Positions 33,880 to 43,195 of a stretch of 60,421 nt of DNA are shown here, in pieces. Under the pieces are notes generated by a model. It was not told where the DNA came from. It saw only the letters and a list, made by a program, of their open reading frames with translations, and made no database searches. How positions within the stretch are numbered: the stretch's first letter is position 1; each line of letters opens with the position of its first letter. Source of the stretch: Comamonadaceae bacterium (GTDB taxonomy: Bacteria; Pseudomonadota; Gammaproteobacteria; Burkholderiales; Burkholderiaceae_C). The position numbers and the translations under genes are program-made. The DNA lies in contig CANJWZ010000025.1 in NCBI GenBank assembly GCA_947478725.1, positions 1-60,421 on the forward strand. Reading direction: 5' to 3'.

Positions 33880-34330
33880 TTTCGATTTCTATTTAGCCCA
33901 GCTGATCTCTTATAGATGTCCAGGGAAGCAGTCATTCGGAGAAAACGAATAAATCTACTAGGTATCGATAAGTACATATTGTCGATAGTTAAGTTCTCGG
34001 CCGCTCAAACGTCACTCGCTGATTTATTAAGACCATTGAATGGTGGCTTCCGACTGACGAGATTTTGAACACAACGTCCGATAGCGGCCGTTCGTCAAGG
34101 ACCGCAGATGGCCCATTCCAGCCATAGGCGAAATTTTTCACCGTTGTTGCCGATCCATGCTGCTTGCTTACTTTGAACGTCTTTTGCACTTTAATGTGGG
34201 CAATTCAGCGACATCGCCTAACCCTGAAGATTTGGTGCTTATAACTTCGGAGTTGCCGCACGTCAGTTATTGATTTTGTGAGGCTGTAGATGGGTGTATT
34301 GATGGTGATGCCCACCAAGACTTGCAGCGC
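33880..34330. other. 451-bp non-coding stretch right of the catabolic block
   Basis: No convincing gene is seen. The stretch holds the right 26-bp site of the inverted pair (33963-33988). Around 34073-34107 a sequence resembles, in inverted orientation, the CGAACGACTGCTTTCG stretch found behind phnM, possibly a dispersed intergenic repeat. Confidence 0.5.
33963..33988 (-). repeat. Right 26-bp inverted site bracketing the catabolic block
   Basis: Read on the minus strand it gives CTA, T, CGACAATATGTA, C, TTATCGATA, matching the left site (19925-19950) at 24 of 26 positions. On the plus strand the outer parts TATCGATA and TGTCGATA form a near-perfect dyad around AGTACATAT. It lies 84 bases after the LysR stop. 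Confidence 0.75.
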
Positions 34331-35050
34331 CTAAGCCTCAAACCCGCAAGTCAAACGCAGCGGTGCTGTATCAGCGCTGGCCATCAGTGCGATCAGGGCC
34401 GCTGCTGATTCAGGCTGGGTTGAGTTGGCGCAAACCGCCGCTGTGTAAGTGGTGGCCAGTTCAAACTCTTTTGGCAAGGGGGCGACCAGGTCAACCCCTG
34501 CGGTGTAGACAATTTCGGTGATTTGTGTGCAGCCGATCAAGCCACTTCCTCCGGCGATGGCCTCGGCGTCGGCCATCGCCTTCATCGCTGTGGCGCCGTT
34601 GGCATGCGGGTGCAGTTTGCGGGCCAGCTCTACGTCCAGCGCCAAGGCTTTGAGCACTTTCATCACATGGATGCCAGCGGTCGCCTTGATCGGGTCGGGG
34701 AAGTAAATGCCTTTGGCCGCTTGCAGGGTGGCTTTGAGTTTTTCGGGCGTGCTGACATCGACTGTCGGGTCGCCAGACTTGATGGCCACGCCGGTCTTGA
34801 CCGCACCCACATTTTTAGCGCTGCCGGGTAACAGGTGCCCGCTTTCCATCAGCTCGGCAACCAATGCGTCGGTCAAAATAACCACATCACACGGTACGCC
34901 GGCCAGCAAGGCGTTTTTCATCATGCCAACCGCGCTGAACGTGCCCGAGATGCTGCACAAATGCTGCGCCTTGAAGCTGCCTTGCAAATGCGTGACCAAG
35001 CCTTGCGCTGCGCCGCCGCTGAGCAAATGAAGTTGATGGGGTGTATGCAT
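34331..35050 (-). CDS. ModA-like substrate-binding protein without signal peptide
   Basis: A 239-residue protein of the type II periplasmic-binding fold, similar in pattern to molybdate-binding ModA relatives (LHLLSGGAAQGLVTHLQGSF, PCDVVILTDALVAELMESGH, IGCTQITEIVYTAGVDLVAP, YTAAVCANSTQPESAAALIA). It starts MHTPHQLHLL with no hydrophobic leader, so the product may stay in the cytoplasm as a sensor or be exported with another protein. It follows two Bug genes on the minus strand with a one-base gap. The ligand is unknown; the molybdate motif is not clear. Confidence 0.75.
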   Translation of the reverse strand: MHTPHQLHLLSGGAAQGLVTHLQGSFKAQHLCSISGTFSAVGMMKNALLAGVPCDVVILTDALVAELMESGHLLPGSAKNVGAVKTGVAIKSGDPTVDVSTPEKLKATLQAAKGIYFPDPIKATAGIHVMKVLKALALDVELARKLHPHANGATAMKAMADAEAIAGGSGLIGCTQITEIVYTAGVDLVAPLPKEFELATTYTAAVCANSTQPESAAALIALMASADTAPLRLTCGFEA

Positions 35051-35051
35051 G

Positions 35052-36023
35052 TCAGTCGGCTTTGATGTTGGCCGTTTTGATCACGCGCGACCACTTGGCA
35101 ATGTCGTCCTGCATGTACTTTTCAAACACAGCGGGTGTCATCACCAGGGGCACAGCGCCCTGCTTGTTCCACAGCTGCTTGACGTCAGCCTGGCTGGCAA
35201 TTTTTGACACCGCTGCGTTGAGCTTGTCCACCACGTCTTTGGGGGTGCCTTTCGGTGCCATCAGGCCCAGCCAGATGGTGGCCTCGTAACCGGCAAGGCC
35301 AGCTTCGGCCATGGTGGGTACATCAGGCAACACGTCCGAGCGCACCTTGCCGGTGGTGGCAATCGCTTTGACCTTGCCGGCCTTGATCTGCTCGACCATG
35401 GTGGTCACCGCGTCAAACATCACATCGACCTGTCCGCCAATCACATCGGTACGTGCGCCAGAGCTGCCGCGGTAGGGGATATGCACCAGATACACCCCGG
35501 CCATGCTTTTGAACAATTCGCCGGCCATGTGGTACGGCGTTCCTGTGCCTGAAGAGGCGTAGTTGATCTTGCCGGGCTTGGACTTGGCTTGCGCCGTCAT
35601 GTCTTTGAGGTTGGTAAAACCAGCAGCCGGATTGGCCACCAGCACCAGGTCGGAATAGTTGATGGGTGCCACCGCGACAAAATCGCGCATCAACTGGTAC
35701 GGTTTGCCAGGCACCAGCGTTTCGTTCACGGTCTGGGTGTTTGACATCATCAGCAGCGTGTAGCCGTCAGCGGCAGATTTGGCGACTGTATCGGTGCCAA
35801 TCACCGAGCCCGCGCCGGGCCGGTTTTCAACCACGAAGCTTTGGCCCAACGCATCCTGCAAGCCCTTGCTGATAAAGCGTGCGTAGTTGTCGGCGGGGCC
35901 GCCTGCTGCAAACGGCACAATGATTTTGACCGGCTTGCTCGGGTAGGTTTGCGCCAGCGCAGACGTGCTGATAGCCACTGCTGCAAGGCACAGCGCGCTG
36001 ACAAATGATTTTCTAAGCATCAT
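35052..36023 (-). CDS. Bug/TctC-type periplasmic solute-binding protein
   Basis: A 323-residue binding protein with a signal peptide (MMLRKSFVSALCLAAVAIST, cleavage near ALAQT). Family motifs are YPSKPVKIIVPFAAGGPADN, VVENRPGAGSVIGTDTVAKS and HIPYRGSSGARTDVIGGQVD. It lies 2 bases after another Bug gene and ahead of the ModA-like gene, forming a three-gene run divergent to the FAH-family hydrolase. Confidence 0.92.
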   Translation of the reverse strand: MMLRKSFVSALCLAAVAISTSALAQTYPSKPVKIIVPFAAGGPADNYARFISKGLQDALGQSFVVENRPGAGSVIGTDTVAKSAADGYTLLMMSNTQTVNETLVPGKPYQLMRDFVAVAPINYSDLVLVANPAAGFTNLKDMTAQAKSKPGKINYASSGTGTPYHMAGELFKSMAGVYLVHIPYRGSSGARTDVIGGQVDVMFDAVTTMVEQIKAGKVKAIATTGKVRSDVLPDVPTMAEAGLAGYEATIWLGLMAPKGTPKDVVDKLNAAVSKIASQADVKQLWNKQGAVPLVMTPAVFEKYMQDDIAKWSRVIKTANIKAD

Positions 36024-36025
36024 GG

Positions 36026-37009
36026 TTACTCCACTTTTCCAATACGTTTAACGACAGCAGACATGCGGGTGGCATCTGCCTGCACATACTTTTCAAATTC
36101 TGGCGAGTCCTGGTATTGCACCGGGCTGCCTGCGTTCAAGATCACTTCTTTCACCTTGGCATCAAGTGCAGCGGCCTTGGCAGCGGCGCGCAGGCGCTGG
36201 GCGATTGGCTCGGGCACGCCCGACGGAATAAACAGGCCTGACCACTGGGCATATTCAGCGTTGTAGCCTGCATCTTTCAGGCTCGGTGCCTCAGGCAGGG
36301 CGGAAAGTTGTGCTGTTCCCCAATGCCCCAAAACCCTAAGCTTGCCTGCCTTGACCTGCTGCAACACCGTGGCCGGGCCAGACGACACGGCATCAATTTG
36401 TCCGCCCAGCAGTGCCACCACAGCCGGGCCGGCACCGGTAAAGGGGATATGCGTCAGCTTGATGCCCGCGTTTTGCGACAAAATTTCCATCGGCACATGC
36501 ATGGTGCCGTAGCTGCCCGACGAGCCGTAGTTGATGGCGCCAGGGCGCTTTTTGGCATCGTCCACAAACTGCTGCACGGTCTTCCAGGGCGACTCGGCAC
36601 GCACGGCAAGCACGGTCGGGTCAGCGGTAAAGCGAGCGATGGGCCGCAGGTCAGTCAGTGCAAACATCGCGGGCCGGCTCAGCACCACATCGGCTTCGGG
36701 AATAACGGTCAGTGACGACAGCGCCATCAAGACGGTGTAGCCATCGGGTTTGGCTTTGGCCGCCTGGCTCATGCCGATACCGCCGCCGGCACCGGCCTTG
36801 TTTTCAATCACCACCGGCTGGCCCAGTTCGCGGGCCATCGCTTCTGCGACAGGCCGCGCCACCAGGTCGGCCAGCCCGCCGGGCGGGAAGGGCACGATCA
36901 TGGTGATGGCCCGGGTTGGCCAGGGCGCGTTTTGCGCCAGTACCCAAGGCGTGGCGCTGCAAAACAGGGCCAATAAGGCTGCTAATTTGAGAGGGGCTTT
37001 GAAACGCAT
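36026..37009 (-). CDS. Bug/TctC-type periplasmic solute-binding protein
   Basis: A 327-residue binding protein whose likely start MRFKAPLKLAALLALFCSAT gives a normal signal peptide (cleavage near VLAQN); an upstream ATG at 37024 adds five residues. Motifs include WPTRAITMIVPFPPGGLADL, VVIENKAGAGGGIGMSQAAK and HIPFTGAGPAVVALLGGQID. Paired Bug genes upstream of a fumarylacetoacetase-type hydrolase suggest uptake of an aromatic-derived or dicarboxylic acid (inference). Confidence 0.92.
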   Translation of the reverse strand: MRFKAPLKLAALLALFCSATPWVLAQNAPWPTRAITMIVPFPPGGLADLVARPVAEAMARELGQPVVIENKAGAGGGIGMSQAAKAKPDGYTVLMALSSLTVIPEADVVLSRPAMFALTDLRPIARFTADPTVLAVRAESPWKTVQQFVDDAKKRPGAINYGSSGSYGTMHVPMEILSQNAGIKLTHIPFTGAGPAVVALLGGQIDAVSSGPATVLQQVKAGKLRVLGHWGTAQLSALPEAPSLKDAGYNAEYAQWSGLFIPSGVPEPIAQRLRAAAKAAALDAKVKEVILNAGSPVQYQDSPEFEKYVQADATRMSAVVKRIGKVE

Positions 37010-37111
37010 GGTTGTCTCCTGCAAGGGTCACTTATTTGGTTGGCATGCTAACATTTAACTCACATTCAGCTTCTTCGACATCTGCAAACCCAACAACAGA
37101 CACAAGCCTTC

Positions 37112-37990
37112 ATGAAAATTGCTGCATACACATTCAACGGTCAGCCTGGCGTCGGTCTGGTGTCCAAAGACCTGCAAACGGTTCAACCTTTTGACTTGCC
37201 CGAGGGGCAGCGCGCACTGGGCGCTTTGCCGATTGTAGAGATGCTGTCAAATGGTGCGGCCCTGCCAAAATTGCTCGACGCCATTGCCTTGAAAGACGTC
37301 CACATCACCGCGCCGCTGCCCAAGCCGCGCCGCAATATTTTTTGCGTTGGTAAAAATTACTTCGCCCATGCCAAAGAATTTGCCGGCAGCGGCTTTGACA
37401 GCAGCGCCAAATCAGGCGGCGACATTCCGGCAGACCCGATCATCTTCACCAAAGTGCCCGAGTGCGTGGTTGGCCCCGACGCAGCGATTGAGATGCCACC
37501 TGCACATATCTCGACCGCGATCGACTACGAGGCCGAGCTGGCCGTCATCATTGGCAAGGGCGGCAAAGGCATCGCCGCTAAAGACGCGATGGCCCATGTC
37601 TGGGGTTACACCATCGTCAACGACATCACCGCGCGCGACTGGCAAAGCCGCCACCAGCAGTGGCACATGGGCAAGTCATTCGACACCTTTTGCCCGATGG
37701 GGCCGTATCTGGTCAGCGCAGACGAGTGCGACGGCACCAACACCACGGTGCGCTGCTACGTCAATGGCGAGCTGCGCCAAAACGCATCCACCACCGACCT
37801 GATTTTTGACATTCCCAAGCTGATCGAAACCCTGTCAGCCGGCATCACCCTCTACCCCGGTGACGTGATCGCCACTGGCACGCCCGTTGGCGTGGGCATT
37901 GGCTTTAAGCCACCCAAATACCTGGTGGCAGGTGATGTGGTGCGGGTAGAGATTGACGGCATTGGCGCACTGGAAAATCCGCTGCGCTAA
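37112..37990 (+). CDS. Fumarylacetoacetate hydrolase (FAH) family protein
   Basis: A 292-residue metal-dependent FAH-fold enzyme. Conserved parts are IFCVGKNYFAHAKEF, DPIIFTKVPECVVGPDAAIE, the metal ligands in DYEAELAVIIGKGGKG, and GYTIVNDITARDWQ. YPGDVIATGTPVGVGIGFKP closes the core. Relatives hydrolyse acylpyruvates or decarboxylate/isomerise homoprotocatechuate-pathway intermediates. Substrate is open. It is divergent from the two Bug genes, with about 100 bases between them. Confidence 0.88.
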   Translation: MKIAAYTFNGQPGVGLVSKDLQTVQPFDLPEGQRALGALPIVEMLSNGAALPKLLDAIALKDVHITAPLPKPRRNIFCVGKNYFAHAKEFAGSGFDSSAKSGGDIPADPIIFTKVPECVVGPDAAIEMPPAHISTAIDYEAELAVIIGKGGKGIAAKDAMAHVWGYTIVNDITARDWQSRHQQWHMGKSFDTFCPMGPYLVSADECDGTNTTVRCYVNGELRQNASTTDLIFDIPKLIETLSAGITLYPGDVIATGTPVGVGIGFKPPKYLVAGDVVRVEIDGIGALENPLR

Positions 37991-38006
37991 GAAAAATTGG
38001 GTTCAA

Positions 38007-38037
38007 TTAACAGTTATTTGATATTTATTAACTGTTA
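38007..38037. promoter_or_regulatory. Two near-palindromic boxes 21 bp apart upstream of the ParE-type TA module
   Basis: TTAACAGTTA (38007-38016) and TTAACTGTTA (38028-38037) are near-palindromes whose centres are 21 bp apart, that is two helical turns. Together they also form an inverted repeat (TTAACAGT...ACTGTTAA). The spacing suits cooperative binding of two antitoxin dimers on one face of the DNA. They could additionally act as a terminator hairpin for the FAH gene. Confidence 0.5.
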
Positions 38038-38041
38038 AAGT

Positions 38042-38067
38042 GATGCTTTCACGTCACTGAAAGCATC
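38042..38067 (+). promoter_or_regulatory. 10-bp perfect inverted repeat abutting the antitoxin start
   Basis: GATGCTTTCA (38042-38051) and TGAAAGCATC (38058-38067) pair perfectly around a 6-base spacer, ending 2 bases before the antitoxin ATG. In RNA this would form a stable hairpin over the ribosome-binding region. In DNA it is a strong operator candidate. Confidence 0.55.
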
Positions 38068-38069
38068 CC

Positions 38070-38573
38070 ATGCCCGCTGCCAGCGCTTCCTCTAGCAATA
38101 GCTTCAACCTTGAACAGCTAAAAGCAGCAACGCAAGCAGGAGGTGTGGTGGGTATCACGCTTTGCGGTGATGGTGCGGCTTTTGTCGTGAATGTTCACAC
38201 CCAGCGCGGGCAGGCCGTCATGGTGACATCGCGGCAGCAGCCGCGCCGCTTTGCCGACCCGCGCAAGGCTCTGCAAATGCTGCGCGGCATAGGCTTGACC
38301 GATTGCCGCATCGACACCAGTAGCTGGCGCCCTGAAGACAGCGCCCTGGAGAAAACAGCCCGGCCTGACCGGAGTCTGGCGCTCAAAGCCGCACATGAGG
38401 CCGCTCAGCACGACGCCGACTATGACCGCTGGTTTCATGCCAAGGTCCAGGCATCCTTGGATGGCCTGAAGGACGGGACCAACCGTGTTTACACAGAAAA
38501 AGAGTGGAAAGTTAAACGCAGCGAGTTGCTGATCAAGTTGAAGTCTCTTAAAACTGTCAAGCAAGCAGCATGA
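38070..38573 (+). CDS. Antitoxin with an extended N-terminal domain (ParE partner)
   Basis: A 167-residue protein coupled by a 4-bp overlap to a ParE-like toxin. The C-terminal part (HDADYDRWFHAKVQASLDGL, then a basic tail KVKRSELLIKLKSLKTVKQA) resembles the toxin-binding region of stability-type antitoxins. The first 100 residues (GVVGITLCGDGAAFVVNVHT, RQQPRRFADPRKALQMLRGI) form an extra domain not found in short ParD proteins. I do not recognise a standard DNA-binding motif there. The antitoxin role rests on gene order and the C-terminal pattern. Confidence 0.7.
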   Translation: MPAASASSSNSFNLEQLKAATQAGGVVGITLCGDGAAFVVNVHTQRGQAVMVTSRQQPRRFADPRKALQMLRGIGLTDCRIDTSSWRPEDSALEKTARPDRSLALKAAHEAAQHDADYDRWFHAKVQASLDGLKDGTNRVYTEKEWKVKRSELLIKLKSLKTVKQAA

Positions 38574-38854
38574 TTGCAGGGCTGGCAGTTAATCGAACCG
38601 ATCGCTACTTGAGTGACTTGCAAGCCGTCTATGACCACATAGAGCACGACAATGCTGATGCAGCTATGGCCATGCTTTTGTTAATTGATGATCAGGTTGA
38701 TAGCTTGCGTGATCCCAATTTTCCGCGCCGCCGCGGCCGTCAACCTGGAACCCTAGAACTTGTAGCGCATCCCAATTACGTGGTGGTCATCGCACAAACC
38801 AAAACCGCCGTCACTGCTTTGGCCATCATGCACGTGGCGCGGCAGTACCCCTAA
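38570..38854 (+). CDS. ParE/RelE-type toxin
   Basis: A 94-residue ParE-superfamily protein: VNRTDRYLSDLQAVYDHIEH, DNADAAMAMLLLIDDQVDSL, then RRRGRQPGTLELVAHPNYVV and a final ALAIMHVARQYP. ParE toxins inhibit DNA gyrase, while RelE relatives cut mRNA; the final HVARQYP is of the ParE type. The ATG overlaps the antitoxin stop. Confidence 0.85.
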   Translation: MIAGLAVNRTDRYLSDLQAVYDHIEHDNADAAMAMLLLIDDQVDSLRDPNFPRRRGRQPGTLELVAHPNYVVVIAQTKTAVTALAIMHVARQYP

Positions 38855-38866
38855 AACTCTTAAAGT

Positions 38867-39943
38867 TCAAGCCACCAGCGGCGCTGCCTGCATCGCTTCG
38901 GTCTGTTCTTCCAGCATGTCAACCTGGCCTTTCCAGTAGTCACTGCTGCCAAACCACGGAAAGTTGATCGGAAAGATCGGGTCGTGCCAGCGCTGGGCCA
39001 GCCAGGCACTGTAGTGAATCAGCCTGAGTGTGCGTAGCGGCTCTATCAAGACCAGCTCGCGGCGATCAAAGCCGCGAAATTCTTCATAGCCGTCCACCAG
39101 CGCGCCCAATTGCTGCAGGCATTGCGGGCGGTCACCCGACAGCAGCATCCACAGGTCTTGCACGGCCGGGCCGCTGCGTGCGTCGTCAAGGTCCACAAAG
39201 TGCGGGCCAGCGCCCGGCAAGCCCTCGGGCGTCCACAAAATATTGCCCGGGTGGCAGTCGCCGTGCAGGCGGATGTTTTTAATGTCACCCACACTCTCGA
39301 ACACGGCAGTGGCGGTTTGCATGGCGACTTCAAACGCTTTTAACCAGCGCGATTCCATGTCGAGCGGCAGGTAATTTTTGCTCAGCAGCACCGCGCGCGA
39401 TGCAAGCCCAAAGGTTTGCACATCAAGCGCTGGCCGATGCACAAAGGGCTTGGCACTGCCCACGGTATGGATGCGCGCCAAAAAGCGGCCAATCCATTCC
39501 AACACCTCAAAGTTTTCAAGCTCAGGCCGGCGGCCCCCCCGACTGGGGGACACACTGAAGGCAAAGCCGTTGAAATGGTGCAGCGTGTGGCTGTGCAGCT
39601 CCAGCGCCCCCACCACCGGCACCTCGGCGGTCATCAACTCGTTGGCAAAGGCGTGTTCTTCCATGATCTGCGCATCTGTCCAGCGATCAGGCCGGTAAAA
39701 CTTGGCCACGACCAAGTCGCCAGACGCATCCGCCTTGCCGACACTGTTTTCAAGGTGAATCTGGTACACACGGTTTTCATAACTCGACAAGGCCATCAAT
39801 CGGCCATCACCGACAAGCCCGATGCTGGCCAGCGCATCGAGCACCACATCCGGCGTCAGGGACTCGTAGGCATGGATGGCAGGCTGGGAAGGGGTAGGCT
39901 GTGGTGTGGCGGGCTGTGATGAGGCAGGCGTGGTCGAAATCAT
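38867..39943 (-). CDS. srkA: Stress response serine/threonine protein kinase SrkA (YihE/RdoA)
   Basis: A 358-residue aminoglycoside-phosphotransferase-like kinase. The catalytic loop LHGDCHPGNILW has H227-G228-D229 and N234; the metal-binding motif FVDLDDARSGPAVQDLWML contains D251. VVAKFYRPDRW includes the ATP-binding Lys. A proline-rich leader (PATPQPTPSQPAI) precedes the domain and may be disordered. SrkA counters stress-induced death in E. coli. It is convergent with the neighbouring ParE-type TA module, 12 bases apart. Confidence 0.92.
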   Translation of the reverse strand: MISTTPASSQPATPQPTPSQPAIHAYESLTPDVVLDALASIGLVGDGRLMALSSYENRVYQIHLENSVGKADASGDLVVAKFYRPDRWTDAQIMEEHAFANELMTAEVPVVGALELHSHTLHHFNGFAFSVSPSRGGRRPELENFEVLEWIGRFLARIHTVGSAKPFVHRPALDVQTFGLASRAVLLSKNYLPLDMESRWLKAFEVAMQTATAVFESVGDIKNIRLHGDCHPGNILWTPEGLPGAGPHFVDLDDARSGPAVQDLWMLLSGDRPQCLQQLGALVDGYEEFRGFDRRELVLIEPLRTLRLIHYSAWLAQRWHDPIFPINFPWFGSSDYWKGQVDMLEEQTEAMQAAPLVA

Positions 39944-40051
39944 GCAGCCATTGTCGGCTCATTGATAAGCGCCCATGAAAAACGCGCTGCAAGCTGACAG
40001 ACTGCCCCGTCCATGCGGAAGAAACACATCGAGCCGCTAAACTGCCAGCGC

Positions 40052-40945
40052 ATGCAACAAAAAACCAAAAACCAGCCACAAGTCATTGAAGAGCTGCGCC
40101 CCGGACAGTCCATCGAGCTGCTCAAAGAGCTGCACATCCTGACACGCGAAGGCAAGCTGAACCAGGACACACGCCGCAAGCTCAAGCAGGTCTACCACCT
40201 GTACCAGTTCATAGAACCCCTGCTCAATGGTGTGCTCAGTGGGGCACCGGAAGGTGATGCAAGTTTCACGCTGGCCGACCACGGTGCAGGCAAGTCCTAC
40301 CTGGGCTTTATTTTGTATGACCTGTTTTTCAACGTGGCCCACGCAGGGAAAGCCAAGGTGGGTCACATGTACGGTATCGAAACCCGTCCCGAGCTGGTTG
40401 ACAAGTCGCGCACGCTTGCCGCCCGCTTGGGCTTTGAGCGCATGTCTTTTTTGAACCTGTCGGTCAAAGAATCAGCCGCGTCCGCTGACTTGCCAGCGCG
40501 CATGGACATCGTGACAGCGCTTCACGCCTGCGACACCGCCACCGACGACGCGATTGCCTTTGGCCTGGCCAAACAGGCGCAGCACATGGTGCTGGTGCCG
40601 TGCTGTCAGGCTGAAGTGGCCGGTGTGCTGAAAAAATCCAGAGTCTTGAATCTGGTCAAAACGCCCGTGGCCGAGCTTTGGCGGCACCCGCTGCACGCGC
40701 GTGAATTTGGCAGCCAGATCACCAACGTGCTGCGTTGCCTGCAACTGGAGGCCAATGGCTATAACGTGACTGTGACTGAGCTGGTCGGCTGGGAGCATTC
40801 GATGAAGAACGAGTTGATTCTTGCCAGCAAACCGCAAACACCCAACGCCAAAAAAACCAGCGCTGCAGGCGAGCGCCTCAAGCAGGTGATCGATGAACTG
40901 GGTCTGGCCGAGGTGGGCCAGCGTTTTGCTGTTCTGCCGGCCTAG
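40052..40945 (+). CDS. SAM-dependent methyltransferase (Methyltransf_32-like)
   Basis: A 297-residue Rossmann-fold methyltransferase. FTLADHGAGKSYLGFILYDL is the SAM-binding first motif; the acidic turn follows in YGIETRPELVDKSRTLAARL. IVTALHACDTATDDAIAFGL and MVLVPCCQAEV resemble the GSTCD/METTL25 group, in which the substrate is unclear but RNA is suspected. The ATG at 40052 is preferred; an upstream ATG at 40013 would add 13 residues. It overlaps the convergent small gene at 40942 by 4 bp. Confidence 0.82.
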   Translation: MQQKTKNQPQVIEELRPGQSIELLKELHILTREGKLNQDTRRKLKQVYHLYQFIEPLLNGVLSGAPEGDASFTLADHGAGKSYLGFILYDLFFNVAHAGKAKVGHMYGIETRPELVDKSRTLAARLGFERMSFLNLSVKESAASADLPARMDIVTALHACDTATDDAIAFGLAKQAQHMVLVPCCQAEVAGVLKKSRVLNLVKTPVAELWRHPLHAREFGSQITNVLRCLQLEANGYNVTVTELVGWEHSMKNELILASKPQTPNAKKTSAAGERLKQVIDELGLAEVGQRFAVLPA

Positions 40946-41310
40946 ACCACCAGCTGCGCATCGACCTCACGCACGCGGTGGTCGACATAGTAGCCACCAA
41001 ACTCCGTGTAGCGCAGCAGCACCTTGTCGCATGTGGCGCAGGCAAACACATCACACAGGTTGTACGGAAAGAAGTTGACGGCAATCGGCGCATCGGTTGA
41101 CGCATAGCGGGTGCCGCTGGGGTGATGTTCTTCCGCCTTGGGTTGGTACACATCCGGGTCGCGCAGCGTGCCAAGGGCCTGCATCTGCTCCTTGTGCCAG
41201 CGGTCTTCGGTAAAGCTTTCCCAGCCTGCGCAAGGGCGCAGCGGGCAGGTGCAGGCCAGCGGCGTTGTCGCCTCGGCCTGCGACTTTAAATCTATTGCGG
41301 TCAACATCAA
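40942..41310 (-). CDS. Conserved hypothetical protein with cysteine pairs
   Basis: A 122-residue protein I cannot name. Two cysteine groups, CTCPLRPC near the start and CDVFACATCDK in the second half, suggest a metal (zinc or iron) site. The second group is followed by LLRYTEFGGYYVDHRVREVD. It lies between a methyltransferase and an ABC exporter permease; the permease is upstream of nothing shared, with a 18-base gap on the same strand. Confidence 0.65.
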   Translation of the reverse strand: MMLTAIDLKSQAEATTPLACTCPLRPCAGWESFTEDRWHKEQMQALGTLRDPDVYQPKAEEHHPSGTRYASTDAPIAVNFFPYNLCDVFACATCDKVLLRYTEFGGYYVDHRVREVDAQLVV

Positions 41311-41328
41311 TCGTTACCTTTGTCCGTC

Positions 41329-42134
41329 TTAACCGCCGAAGCGTTTGCGTGTCAGGGCCAACGCCACCCAAAAGCCGACCACCGCATAGGCCACCAGCAC
41401 CGCCAGGTGTAGCCAGCCCTGTGCTGGCCATTGGCCCAAAAAGAGCGGACGGATCAACTCAACTGCCGCTGTTAAAGGCAACCAGTCGGACACCAGCCGC
41501 ATCGCTGTTGGCAACTGCTCACGCGGAAAGAACACACCACTTAAAAACATGGTGGGCGTTAAAAACAGCGTGAAGTAGTAGGTGAAAAAATCGTAGCCTT
41601 TGGCCAGCGCATTGAAGATGAGTGCCATGCTTGAAAAGGTGATGCCCACCAAGCCCAGCAATGGCAATGCCAGCAACAGCATCGGGCTGCTGCTGATGCC
41701 CAGGGCCAGCATGACCAGCAAGATCACCACACTGGTGAACAGCGACTTGAAGGCCGCCCACAGCATTTCCGCAAACACCACATCGTCAAGCCGCACCGGG
41801 GCGTTCATGATGCCGTCCCAGGTGCGCTGCACATGCATGCGCGAAAACGCCGAGTACAGCGCTTCAAACGACGCCGCGTTCATGGCGCTGGTGCATATGG
41901 AGCCACTGGCCAAAAACAAAATGTAGGGTATGGCCGCGCCGTTCAAATTGACCGCGCCAATCAACACACCCAGCCCGTAACCGAAAGCTACCAGCGTGAT
42001 CAGCGGTTCCGCAATATTGCCGACCAGACTCGGAATCGCCAGCTTGCGCCAAACCAGAAAATTACGGCGAAACACCGGTACCCAGCGCATGCTCAGGCGT
42101 GGGGCTGCCCAGATCGATGTCGTCAGCAAAGTCA

Positions 42135-42138
<4 letters not shown>
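41329..42138 (-). CDS. ABC-2 type transporter permease (NodJ-like)
   Basis: A 269-residue membrane protein with about six hydrophobic segments. WRKLAIPSLVGNIAEPLITL begins the ABC-2 domain, RTWDGIMNAPVRLDDVVFAE is the cytoplasmic loop, and FLTPTMFLSGVFFPREQLPT is the typical NodJ-family stretch. It pairs with the upstream NodI-like ATPase (4-bp overlap) to form an exporter. The exported compound is unknown, since no nodulation genes are present. Confidence 0.9.
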
Positions 42139-43094
<956 letters not shown>

Positions 43095-43195
43095 GTGCTC
43101 ATTGTGCCTTGCGGCCACGGCCTACCCTCAGATTTACCCCACATGGCAGCAGGTAAACTGCGTTCAAGATTTCGCCCTTTTACCTTGCCTCTTAC

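Noticed and set aside
19919..33999. TTCTCG just outside the left 26-bp site and again close outside the right site, as a possible target duplication
   Set aside because: The right copy lies 5 bases away from the site end and six bases is easily matched by chance, so no target duplication can be claimed.
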